From Calonectria ilicicola (lineage: Eukaryota; Ascomycota; Sordariomycetes; Hypocreales; Nectriaceae): a stretch of DNA of 64,000 nt. The notes beneath the pieces are model-generated. The model saw only the letters and a list, made by a program, of their open reading frames with translations, had not been told where the DNA came from and ran no database searches. Location of the stretch: contig CP085830.1 of assembly GCA_020809705.1 (NCBI GenBank), positions 1,488,001 through 1,552,000 of the forward strand, read 5' to 3'. Positions 47,974-58,997 of this stretch are shown piece by piece; within the stretch, counting starts at the first letter, position 1, and each line of letters starts with the position of its first letter. Made by a program: the position numbers and the translations under genes.

Positions 47974-49522
47974 TCATTGATTAGTATTGAATCTGCCCTT
48001 TGCTTCAAAGGGTGCCTGCTCTTGCGAGAAGGAAACAGTAGATATTGCCGCGAGGCCAACAGTGAGATGCATACAATGAGGCTCATACCCAGCCTTTGAC
48101 AGTGACTCAGACCGGAGACTCAAACTGACGTTAGCTGGTTAGGTCTCATGCTTGGTTTAATTGTGGACACACACTTACCCAAGAGGGTTTCCGAATTTTC
48201 AGTTTCTTGACGTCTGATGTGAAGAGACTTCAACTGTTGCATCTATGATTGAGTAAATATTCGACTTTATAATTTTCAAGCAAACCTTACCCACCAAGCG
48301 GTTAAGCTTTCCAAGATGTATCGGAGATGCTGTACTGGGTCCAACAAAGATAGTCAGACTTGACGGATAGTCAACACAGAAATAAGGCTATACTCACCAG
48401 CATCACCAAGGTGCGCGAGGGAGTCACTACCGCAGGCAGCGGAGATAGCTTCACCTTGCCTACCAAATATTAGCAATATGCATAATTGTGTGATGGATCT
48501 ACTTACTGGCCAAAACAACCAAGGATATAAGGCTGGACCGGCTTGCTAACCAATGTGAGATAATGGCTATATGAGTTTGAACCTGGAAAGACCACTCACT
48601 GCCAAGAGGAGGGAAAATTCCTTCCTCACCAACAGTCACTATCAGGTCACCTGAGATTAGCAACAATCTGCTTGTAAGAGCTGTGGGGTTCGTTTACCAA
48701 CCATCAAGCCTGACACCACCGGCAAGCTGGGTTAGTTTCAGTATGGGTGTTATTTGGATAATAATGGCAAGCTACTCACAATCGTGACCAAAGCCTACCG
48801 AGATATATCGATAAGTAAATATCTAAAGCAGTTCAAGGTATTTGCACTCTACCTTCAAGTCTTTATCATAAAATTATTAGCAGGTCATGTATAACACCGG
48901 TAAAATAACGACATGCCACACCAAACAATCAATCGAACAGTAAGTGCTGCTCTCGACGGCCTTTCGAGGAAATTTGTTAGTTTCCCAGCATCAAAGGTTG
49001 ATGTTGCTCACTTACGGCCACAGCCAACAGCTAACCGGCTGACTGACTAGGATGATAAACATCAGCTATTAGACCCTGACGGATGATTATAATTGTGTGT
49101 AGGAAAAGATAGGAAAGAATAGCTTGATAATTTGGACATTTGGATTCACGTACTCTGCAGACCTACTTTGACGGATTAGCATGCATCGTACGGAAATTAA
49201 TTTGTTATTGTCTGGTTTAAACCGGAATTCAATAGATCTGGGAATATTGACTTACTTGCCTTCGAAGGCTTCCACTAGATTTGTGCATTAGCAAAAGTCA
49301 ACATAACCGATGTATTCCATTGACACATACCGCTCCCACGAACACCCTAGCCCACACAACCACGCTCAACCAGCAGACCGTCTAAAAGAATATTAGTAGT
49401 CGTATAAAATAACAACAAAGATCTTACCAACACAGTAAGTGCATCTCCCAATAGCTTCTCAAGATTTATGTTAGTGTATCCACTATCGAAAGCAGAACAG
49501 ATCGACTTACGATTGGGATCAT
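47974..49522 (-). CDS. Micro-exon-rich hypothetical gene
   Basis: About 16 short exons are separated by introns mostly of 44-93 bp. Nearly all have good donors (GTAAGT, GTGAGT, GTATGT) and branch sites (ACTAAC, GCTAAT). Exons in order: 49522-49511, 49457-49428, 49381-49331, 49274-49256, 49162-49154, 49030-49016, 48960-48939, 48860-48853, 48794-48780, 48726-48702, 48650-48600, 48545-48507, 48459-48398, 48334-48291, 48242-48179 and 48134-47974. The smallest are 8, 9, 12 and 15 nt. Three blocks are each continuous in frame: exons 1-3 (start, MIPIKLLGDALTVL), 7-11 (ALVTILAGGVRLDGDL, VGEEGIFPPLG) and 12-16 (CFGQQGEAISAACGSD, HLRYILESLTAWW, ending at TGA). The joins between blocks are off by a base in my model, so either some splice choices are wrong or the gene has decayed. 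The product is about 200 residues of no recognised family. Confidence 0.45.
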
Positions 49523-49596
49523 CAGCTAACTGGCTAAAAGTATGCATGTCAGTTGATATAACTCTATAAGTTAGAAGCTCTCACATACCAGGAAAG

Positions 49597-49815
49597 ATGG
49601 CTAAGCCCAGGAGCCCGGGTTCCACCAGAGCCCTGCTTGCCGAGTATCGCGACAGCCTGGAGGATCCCAAGCTCCAAGAGAAGGTCAACAAAGTCCTTCA
49701 GAAGCTGGAGAGGCTAGTTGGTGCCAAGAATCCAACACTCTCCAAGGAGGATATTGAGATCATAGAGGCGGCCAAGGAATACAATGAGCAAAACAATATT
49801 CTAGGCCTGAACTAG
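49597..49815 (+). CDS. Small hypothetical protein (72 residues)
   Basis: A single-exon ORF, MAKPRSPGS...ILGLN, with strongly coding-like codon use (GAG, AAG, CTG, GCC dominate) and an amphipathic, charged helical composition (KLQEKVNKVLQKLERL). It starts 74 bp from the divergent micro-exon locus and ends about 135 bp before the 3' end of the LINE. A splice acceptor-like CAG lies just before its ATG, so it could be the last exon of a longer plus-strand gene whose upstream exons I cannot identify. No family is recognised. Confidence 0.45.
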   Translation: MAKPRSPGSTRALLAEYRDSLEDPKLQEKVNKVLQKLERLVGAKNPTLSKEDIEIIEAAKEYNEQNNILGLN

Positions 49816-49899
49816 ATCAGCTAGGATTTCAATGGAAAAGCAGTTTAGCCTCTTGCCAAGGAGGGTTGAATGAAGGAAGAACGTCTTTTATTTACAGAT

Positions 49900-52830
49900 A
49901 ACTAGAATCTAGTTACATGATTACCTCCAATAGCCGTAGTACAGAGTGGCTATTTGTATCTCCGCAAGTCCAGAACAAAATGCTTCTGTTTCTTCTTCTT
50001 CGGCGGCTGCGAATCGTCCTTGCCATTGTCTGGATGTGGCCGCTTCTCGGCTAGCTTGGCATGGGCGGGCGAGAATTTCTCGATGCCAAAGTGCTCGATT
50101 GCGAAGTCAGCTGCAAGGTCGGGCCTCTTGGAGAAGATGGTGGCCAGGTCCAGGTTGCGCCATTCGGGGTCCACCTCGCGAAACAACTTCTTGCGGGCCT
50201 TCTGAATATGTTTGGCGGTGCAGTGGATGAAGAGGTGCTCAACGGTCTGAGGCTCTTGTTTGCAGAATTGGCACGAATCGGAGTCCACCACCCCTATCCT
50301 CCAGAGATGATATCGAAGGCCAATAAAACCCGTCCTACAACGGAAAAGCATCGTACTCTGCTCTCTGTTCAAGTCCTTGTAGAGACGCTTGCTCTTGGGG
50401 CCCCAAGGGTCGTTCAGTGCCAATGCCGGCTCGGTTTTCTTACCTTTCTTCTCCTTTTGCTGTGCCTTCTCTCGTTTCTGCGCGCGGTATGTTTCCCATT
50501 CCCGAGAAGCAAAACCGTCCAATTCGCTGCGAACCGTGTCGTCAATTGCCTTTCGGCGCTCTTCGTGAAATTCGGGACTGTTCCAATCCTTTTCGGAAAT
50601 CTCACGCTCTGTTGATTCTATGGTCCTAAGCCTTGCCGTCTCTGAGAGCTCCTGGCCGCGTTCTTCAGCAAGAGTGAACGGGTGCAGGTTGAGGCGCTCC
50701 CCATTTCCCAGCGTTCTTTCTCTGCTGCGTCGATTCTCATTCATCTGGGGCAGGTTAAAGACTTTGGCATGGTGCGCAATTGTCTCCATTTGCAAATGAA
50801 TGGACATTTTGACGAGGTTTAGCTCCTTTCGGACAAGCTCTCTGGGGGTGTTGCTGAAAGCACCAGAGATTTCTTCGAGGCACTCTGTGTGCAGCGTATC
50901 CAGCCTTCTTATGAGGGCCTTGGAGATGTGGCCTTGACGTGCCGTTGTGGAGTGAGGGAGGTACCAGACCGGGGAGGCGTATGAGATGATGGAATGAATT
51001 TGTGACATGTGGAGCTGGCACATGTTGGTGAGTCCCGGGCCCCAGGTAGTACCTGACATGGTCTTCACGACACGCATTTTAGCGCTGACTTTTTCAACAA
51101 TAAGTTCTACATGGTACTTCCACGTGAGTCGATTGTCAACCCTGACACGCAGAATAACAAGGTATGGGTATCGGAAAAGAATCTCGTCGCGAGGAAGTCT
51201 CTTGATATCCGGGCGATGTCTGATGTCTCCTTTCTCATTGGGGCGGGGGAAATGAAGAAGTCCGTATTTTTCGGGAGCAAAAGTGATTTCTACCTCTTCA
51301 GCCCAGGAAAACAAGATGTCATGAGCAAACTTGAGCATTTGACAATTATTGTACCAACAAGATGATCGCACCATGATATATGTGTCATCAACAAAGGGCC
51401 AATAGCTTGGTGAAGAGAAACCTTACATCATTGTCGACGATGTTCTGGGACAACCGGCAGGCAAAACATAGGAACAGGACAGGGGAGAGACAGCTGCCCT
51501 GGGGAAGACCGGCATTCTCGTAGAAGGCCTCGGATTCGTGGCCCGGGAGCTCGAGCACCGTCATACGGTCGCATAGAAACGACCACACTATGATGATGAG
51601 GTACCCAGGAACGCCTTTCTGTACCAGGATCATAATGAGCACGTCACGGTTAACCCGAGGAAACGCGCCTGAAATGTCTAGGCCCAAGATGCTGACCTTG
51701 TTTTGAGTCTCGTGCGCCCACGCCGTGTAAATGAATTCGGTCAGGGTCTGCACCGCTGTGGTGGTGGATCTCTGGGACAAGCCGCCAAACTGGAACAAGG
51801 GCACCAACTCCTCGTTGAGAGACTCCGGACTCTAAATGAGCCGTATGAAGCGGCCTAGCACAACGCGTTCAAATAATTTGCCCAAGGTGGATAACAAGGC
51901 GATGGGCCGATAGCCCTTGGGGGAATTAGCCGGCTTTCCAGGCTTGGGAAACAAGATTGTCCTTGATTTCTTGAAATAGGCTGGGAAATAGCCAAGCCTG
52001 AAACAAGCGTTGAAGAGGTGCTCCAAGTAGGAGCAAATGATATCGGCAATGATCTTGAGCACCTCGTTGGCAACGACATCGACACCCGGCGATTTGCGCG
52101 ACGGCAGAGCACCGATGAGACTCAAAAGCTCGCCTTTATCGCCCTTGATGTTAGGGTTAGCCATGGCTAGCCAGGCATCCTCGGGGACGGTGCGATCGAT
52201 GCCTGGTGGCAGAGTTGGGGCCTCGGGGCGCTCTTGGCTGGTCTTGCCATCGCCGTAGTTGGCGTCCATATACAGGATGGCCTTGGAACGACCTGTTTTC
52301 GCGACTCTCCCGGCGAATTTGAAATCGGGACTGTAGGGCAAATCAGCCGTTTTTATGCGGCTATCAGCGGCTCTAAACATTTGCGTGATGGTTGGGGTGA
52401 ATTTTCCATTGGACTTGCTGGAGCCCACGGCCGACTGGGCACCACCACCCTTCACAGGTTTCGGTTTGGACTTGGTGGGCTTGCGGCGGTCTTTCTTTGG
52501 AACCCATAAGTCGACAGCGGCGGAGATGAGGTTAACGAGGGCAGAAAGACGCTTGTCAACGTCGTCTTTGGAGTTGAATTTAGAAGCGGGCAATTCCTTG
52601 ATGCTTGGCTGAATAGTTGGACGAATTTCACGCTCATTAGCTTCTTCACATTTGAAGGCAATGCTGTGGACTCGAAACCCTTGACAGGAATGAGGCTCCA
52701 GTCAAACATGGCAAACGCGCAATCAGGACATGTCACAGGCCAGTCATGATCCGAAATGTCCTGGATGGCAACAAAATATCCCATGGGTACTCGATGCTGT
52801 TCCAACAGCAAGATGCGGCTCTGACAGCAT
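49900..52830 (-). mobile_element. Dead, 5'-truncated LINE (non-LTR retrotransposon)
   Basis: Minus-strand coding pieces lie in the order expected for a Tad/I-type ORF2. The end of an endonuclease (DISDHDW near 52,745) comes first. A reverse transcriptase follows, with KSPGVDVVANEVLK, PKPGKPANSPKGYRPIALL, ILGLDISGAFPRV, AGLPQGSCLSPVL and the catalytic FVDDTYIMV. A C-terminal zinc knuckle (CQFCKQEP...HLFIHC) ends the ORF at 49,950. It is inactive: there are frame changes near 52,595 and just before the FVDD motif at about 51,400, and an in-frame TAG at 51,832-51,834. ORF1 and most of the endonuclease are absent, so the 5' end is truncated near 52,830. I could not identify a target-site duplication. 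Confidence 0.85.
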
Positions 52831-54572
52831 AATATCTTCCCAGATCAAGCCTCTTACATCCCACCCACGTGCAGTGCTCCCCCCCGGCCCCACTTTTCAC
52901 CCCTTGTGGATTGTGGGGCCCAGCATACCACCCATCCACCACCCATCGTCCACCACCCACCACTACTCCCACTAAGTTACCCGTCCGCCCGTTCCACCCT
53001 CCGCGACCACCCCTTCACGCAACAAACTCTCATCTCCCCTCGTCGAGGCCTGAGGCCAACCTTAACGACAACGGATGAAAGTGTCTCACCACAACCACAA
53101 CAAGCCACCGTCCTCCCTCCGCGCTCCTCCACTCATCCGTGCTCCCCCGTCGCCCATCGGTCACCTTTCCGGCCGACCGCCCCACAACGCCGTTGACGGG
53201 TACGTACCCGGCGTGCGTTTCACTTTTTGCTTTCCAACATGTTCCCTCGCTCGCCCGCTTGCTTGCTGGCCTTGTTCATGGCCAAATACGGACATTCATT
53301 CTTCTTTTAAATCTTATACCATACACCAACATCGGCTCAAGTCACCCAAATGTTTTTTCTGTTCTGAATTGTTCTTGAGATACTTGCGACAAGCCATTTT
53401 ACATCACACCACCACCCACTGCAACATCAATCAACCAATCTTGCACCTGAATCGTATCCAGTCATTCCATAGCTACCCATAAACTTCTTCCATCGGCGCG
53501 CACTTGATTCCCAGTCAACCTACAAATAACCCCCCGTAACTGATGATTCCCCTTTAAATGTCCTGTTTCCAATCTTCTCCTTTCATCACACTCCCAGTTC
53601 CCTCCTCACTCAACGTAGCACCACCTCCAAACATTCCCACCCTTGAGTCATACTCAAACACCAAGCCATCAACATCAATACAACCGCGCCGCTGTTTTAC
53701 ATGTCCCTTGTCAAAGCCCAACCCCTCTCTCCCTCTCGTGCCCAAAACCGCCATAATACTTCCATGTGTCAAGGTTGCACCCTCCAAAACCCAAGTCGGT
53801 GAGCTGTCTGATCATCTGAAAAGCATTGAAACCCAATATCCCTCGTTTTTTCCCACCCAGTCCTTGATGCGACCATTTACGTCTCCCGGTTGCGGAAAAA
53901 CCAGCGAGCGGGAATTGAATCTTAGCTACCCTCGTCCAATGGCTGCCGGCGGCGTAGCTCGCCATGTGGGGGGGAAGCCCCAGTCCCTTGCATTATCAAG
54001 GCTTTCTAGCCAAACTGCCAGCGATTCCCTTGTACAGGTCATAACTCCCACCTAGCCCTTTGATAGGCTGCACCGGTGAGGAGGGGGAAAGAGGGGGAGG
54101 GTCACGTCTCTATCACTGGCACGAGCAGTGCATCCATGTTGACGTGTACGAGCACCTCATCCTGACCGCTTCCACTCCCAACCTTGGGCAACAATCTGCT
54201 CTACATGGGATGCTCTGCTGCTGCTCTGCTTGCAACCCGTTCGCCAGCGGCCACAAGGTGGGACAACAGCTCTTTTGGGCTGGAAGGCTACATCGAGCGG
54301 CCCAAGTGGCCCAGCTTGACTCGATCGAGTTAGCTTGGATCGGCGAAAGGGATCCAACGCGCATGCCGCTAGCACATTTGTCTGCGCCAGGCCGACGACA
54401 CGCAAAGGCGGGGCAACCAAGAATCAACAATGCAACCCAGTCATGCCATTATAAATATGCTGTGATAGTCATTCAATGCAGTGAAATATTCAATCCAGAT
54501 TCCAACCATCTAAATTAACAAGCTCGGCTTTATACCCTGCCCCGGTTATAAACCCCTCAAACACAAATAAAA
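52831..54572. other. Intergenic region, pyrimidine-rich, no gene seen
   Basis: Long CT/CA-rich plus strand (about 52,860-53,760) with several ORFs of 70-165 codons whose products are low-complexity Pro/Ser/His. I take these as chance ORFs. The region probably serves as promoter and leader of the DUF1772 gene. Confidence 0.5.
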
Positions 54573-55174
54573 ATGGCTTCATCAGCTCTTATCGCTCTCA
54601 AGGAGACCCCCCCAGCTGCCTACCCCCTTGGCGCCGGCCTCTTGGTCACTTCATCCATCTTCTTTGGAAATGTTGGCCTGGCCCTCACTGGCCCTCTTCC
54701 CATCATCAAGGAGCAGCTGGGAGCTAGCAAGCTCAACACCAAGCAAAAGGTTCGAGTTTGGAGGCTCTTCTTTGACGAAGCCGCGGTAGGTGTCAGTCCC
54801 CTGCAACTATTTACACCCTTATCGCCCCAAGCCATATTTGCTGATACATCCCCTTATAGAAACACATTGTTGTCGGTACCGGCGTGACAGCAGCCATGCA
54901 TCTCGGCGCAGCCCTTTTGGCAAAGTCACCCGCCGTCCGCAAGCTGTCCTTGGCATCCGCCGTCTTCAGCGCCATTGTCCTGCCCTACACTCTCAAGGTC
55001 ATCATGCCCACCAACAATGCCCTCATTGAGCTGGACAACGAGGCTACGGCTGAAAATGACGAACAGAAGACTGGCGAGCTCATCCAGACCTGGGACCGTC
55101 TGCACAAGTACCGCTTCTTCATGTACGGAAGCGCATGGCTAAGCGGCCTTGCTGCCTTTGTCAAGGCTTTCTAA
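54573..55174 (+). CDS. DUF1772 family (anthrone-oxygenase-like) membrane protein
   Basis: Exons 54573-54785 and 54860-55174 encode 175 residues, with a 74-bp intron. Four hydrophobic segments are visible: LGAGLLVTSSIFFGNVGLAL, VVGTGVTAAMHLGAALLA, LSLASAVFSAIVLPYTL and FFMYGSAWLSGLAAF. The family signatures LPYTLKVIMPTNNALIEL and W.RLHKYR are present. DUF1772 includes small membrane oxygenases acting on anthrones in polyketide pathways, but many members stand alone. No polyketide synthase is near, so the role here is open. Intact. Confidence 0.8.
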
Positions 55175-55688
55175 AAAGCACAGAAATGAAAAGCAGAATC
55201 AGTACATGCGGAGCGGGCTTTTACTTCTTTCAAGGCCAATAAACAAAATTGGGCCTTCGATTTCTAGGGAAAGGTGGTCAACCTATGGGCGTTAGGGAAA
55301 CTATAGGATATATGGAGTCTTTTTTTGATGGGATATGCTTCTTTCTTAGATAGAGTTCGCAAGTGTAGATTCTATCAAGAAGAAGTATTTTTAGTGCTTG
55401 TTCAGATACTGCACCTTTGGCATTCAATGAATCAATATTGAACTTTTCATGCATATGACCTGATCACCTAGTGACAATAAAACTAAACAAGTGTTGAGTT
55501 TCTTTTCCATAGTGCAACAGTTATCATCCAGTTTAATAAAAGTATACTTGAAAAAGGCATCGCTTAACAGTCGGTCTAATCCATAATTTGCTGACGTCAG
55601 CACTAGCGCATCCAGAAATTGTCAAGATTAGCCCCCTGAGATCAAATCATTCCAACCTAGTCACACACCTCATCTCATCAAAAAAACC
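55175..55688. other. Spacer between DUF1772 and transcription-factor-domain genes
   Basis: AT-rich 3' UTR and promoter sequence. No gene seen. Confidence 0.55.
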
Positions 55689-57352
55689 ATGGGAGCATCG
55701 GCTTTTGTGAATATTTCCCACCCTAGCGATATGCTAGACCCTGGCATTCGAAAGACCGTCAGGCGTCATGTCATGAAAGATATCGGACGCGGTCGCAGGA
55801 AACGCCCAAGACCCACCATCGTCGAGCTCAAAGTCCGCACGCCGACTTTGTGCCCAGTTCAAATAAATACAGAATCTGACGAACATGAACCGGATATCAA
55901 GGATGACAAATCATTAATGCTCCAAAAAACCGACCTTCACAATCCCAATTTTATTCACGTTCCCGGGGCACCATATGCATCAGGCATATTTGGACTTGAC
56001 CTTGGTGAGCAAGAGCTTGAAATTGTTCATTTCAGTAAGTAATCCGAGTTTTTCGGCCTTGCTACTCCCACAGCTCGGTATCTTGTTACTTATGAAAAAC
56101 CTTTCGTGCTGATTCGTATCAGTGAGAGCCGAGGCCGATTACAAATATCGCCCCTTTCACGCCACTTGGATACGCATTGGCCTTTCAGACTCAACAGCAT
56201 TTTACCTTTCCCTGGCCAGCACTGCGCTCTTCAAGGATCACATGCGTGGCGAAATGAAGCTGAGTTATCGCGATAATCCAAGCTCAGCAAAGTACTACAG
56301 CAAAGCCCTCAAGCAGTTATCAGCTCGCCTGCAAGATGCTGAAGATTGTAAGAGCGCCGGGGTCATTGCGACGATTCTTGGATGTCTCTGTCACGATGTA
56401 TGTCCAATCCAGCTTTGATTTACTCCAATAGTCAAGCTGTTACTAACATGACAATAGACTAATGCAGGAAATTGGGAGCGTTGGGCTGTACATCTACAGG
56501 GACTAGATCGCGTATCCAAGCTCCGAGGAGGATTTGAAGGACTTGAAAATGAGATTCCATTGATGGCATTCTGGTCTGTTCCAATGATTCTTCGAATTCA
56601 AACGTGAACTAAGTTTTAGTAGGCTAGATCTTGTTGGAAGCACTGTTACCGACTCACTACCCCGATTTTCAATTCCTGCTGGCATAGAAGCAGCCCCTGT
56701 TTCACCACGCCCAGCTCCATTAGAGGATTTCTTAACCTCTTTGGCTTCTGCTCACCCAGAACTATCATGGCTTTCCCCGTTATTCCGACGCATGCACTCA
56801 ATTTCTGACAAAATAAACCTCAACGCTGATTCAACAGACTTTTGGCGAAACGAAATTGAAGCCATTCATATGCTTGGGCCTATTACCCATCATCTCCTAC
56901 TTGCCAAGAGATGGCCCAACGCAAGAAATCGAAATGATGATATTCTTGCCACAGGGGAGATGGTGCGCTTGGCATTGCTTATGCTTATTTCCGGCTTAAA
57001 AAAGAAGTTTTCACTTAATTCCTCTGACATGCCGCACCTGCAAACTAGATTCAGGGGAGTATTAGCTCAAAATCTGGATCAGCCTCATGGACCAGCTGCG
57101 CGCCTCAAACTTTGGGCTCTCATCACTGCAGCGTCTTTGGAAGCCCCCGATGTGAATTTGGACTTGGTTGCTGCAATCCGGCAACTGATTCAAACACAGT
57201 GTCTGCCTGATTCTACTTCAGCAATTAGGCTTTCAAAACAGTTGATATGGATTAAAGGATTGCACTTTTACGGAGATGTAGAGCTGGCAACTCAACTCGA
57301 TGAGTATATTATGACACTGAATATCCTATCTACCAAAAAGGTCAAAATTTAG
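55689..57352 (+). CDS. Fungal-specific transcription-factor-domain protein without zinc cluster
   Basis: Exons 55689-56034, 56123-56397, 56458-56573 and 56623-57352 give 1,467 nt (488 residues) in phase. It opens with FVNISHPSDMLDPGIRKTVRRHVM and a basic RGRRKRPRP patch. The middle and C-terminal parts match the fungal transcription factor domain of the PF11951 type (ATWIRIGLSDSTAFYLSLAS, WERWAVHLQGLDRV..LRGG, FWLDLVGSTV, ELSWLSPLFRRM). There is no Cys6 zinc cluster at the N-terminus and no upstream exon that would supply one. It may therefore regulate through partners or not bind DNA at all. It is convergent with the SDR gene. Confidence 0.75.
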
Positions 57353-57421
57353 ATATTTTCTCTTGAAAACTACTAGAGCGCGCAACTCTAGGACTACATC
57401 GTTGAAAAAGAAAAGGTTAGA

Positions 57422-58341
57422 TTACATTCCGGTGACTCCGCCGCTAGCCGAAATCCATTGTCCCGTTATCCATCGGCTCTTTTCGCTAGCCAAGAACAGC
57501 GCGATATCTGCAATATCCTCAACCGTTCCTGGCTTGTCAGCAGCCCTCGTCATCGAAATAAGCATACTCCTCAACTCCTGTACCGGGGGAGGACCGTCGG
57601 CAGGGAATGAGTCTGTGTTTACCGGCCCAGGGGCTATCATGTTGATAGTGATGCCCTTTTCGCGCCCAAGCTATATTCTAAGTTAATCACTGTGTCTGAA
57701 ACCAGAAGGGAGATTTTTCATCTCACCTCATATGACATGCTGTGCGTCAACGCAGCCATGGTGGCTTTTACAGCCCCATACAAAGGCAACCCAGGGATAC
57801 CGATTTTGGATGCAATACTTCCCATGTTGATTATGCGGCCTCCAGGTGGCATATGAGGAACGACAGCCTGGATAAGATAGATGGCGCCAAAAACATTGAC
57901 GTCAAAGATATTGACTAGTTGTCCAGGTGCAGTCTCCAGCACAGAGCCAAATGCTCCCATAGCAGCGTTATTTACTTTTAAAACATATGTCAGCATCATT
58001 CGTATTTTTCTTCCCAAAATAGGGCTATTCTTACCCAAAATGTCAATATGATCGACTTGGAATCCTTTAAGCGTCTCGTCAACAAGCATTTTCGTGCCCT
58101 CGACCGTGGAAACGTCGGCGCGTATTACGAGAAGCTTATTCTTTCCCACTTCCTTCTCGATTTGGGCAGCCACATTGGCAGCGCGAGAGGCCGAGGATTC
58201 AGAAACATAGTTGATGACAACGCGTGCACCGGCGCGAGCAAATGCCATGGCCATGCCTGCACCAATGCCGTTTTCCCTGCCAGAACCGGTGACGATGGCG
58301 ACCTTGTTGGCCAAGGAAAGGGAGTCTGTAGAAGGCATCAT
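57422..58341 (-). CDS. Short-chain dehydrogenase/reductase
   Basis: Exons 58341-58035, 57974-57727 and 57670-57422 give 804 nt (267 residues). It is a classical SDR: cofactor motif VTGSGRENGIG near residue 18, VNNAAM formed across intron 1, catalytic Ser in NMGSIASKIG and YGAVK as the YxxxK pair, ending ISASGGVTGM. The start could be either of two adjacent ATGs. It reduces or oxidises a hydroxyl/carbonyl group with NAD(P)(H); the substrate is unknown. The acidic/basic pattern after beta-2 (NYVSESSASR) does not settle cofactor choice. Confidence 0.85.
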
Positions 58342-58997
58342 TGTCGCACTTGGGTTGTGAATGAGATTGCAAATGAATTATTCGTTCTGAGATGAGAAAC
58401 TGTAGAGTAGTGCTGATTTGACTGAAGAAAGCAAACACATGGGCTGGATTCTGGACCTTTTTTATATATCTGTGAGATTCAAATTTGCCATCTCTTCACC
58501 ATCATGAATGTAAGGGGCTGTGTGGCTCGGCACATTCAAGGTTCCATCACGATTCCGAATCAGGAAAACGGTGTTCCCTGTCCACAGATCGGTGAGATGG
58601 CGATCGAGTGGGACCTACGCCATGCCAGAAATGGAAAACGGTCATCCCTGCTCGCAGATGAACCGGAACACGGCCAAGTGGGGGATGGCTGGTAAACAAG
58701 CTAATTTTGACCCATGACACATGTACCCAGGCATTCGTACCCCTGTATGGCGAAATGAGCACAAAAACCGCTTTCTTGTATTACTGCTACGAACCTATCT
58801 GACGATGATTGTGGGTTTAATACCCCTTCGGATACGCCGGCTTGTTGGCCGGCTGTGTGAGCTTTCTCTATATTCGACAGGGACATAGCACACAGACTAG
58901 TATCCAAACTTGTACTTTCAAGTTGGCAACCCAGGCGTCTTGCTTCTTTAACGAATGCATAAATACAGAATAAAATACTCCTTTATTCATTGATAAA
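58342..58997. other. Intergenic region, no gene seen
   Basis: Promoter of the minus-strand SDR and 3' end of the L-arabinitol dehydrogenase gene. Short ORFs only. Confidence 0.55.

Noticed and set aside
47900..49590. Reading the micro-exon locus as a plus-strand gene leading into the 49,597 ORF
   Set aside because: Two GTAAGT donors exist on the plus strand, but they are antisense to minus-strand exons. The minus strand has far more, evenly spaced donors with matching branch sites.
53558..54055. 165-codon plus-strand ORF of low-complexity Pro/Ser sequence
   Set aside because: Product of a pyrimidine-rich strand with no family, and no start or splice support.
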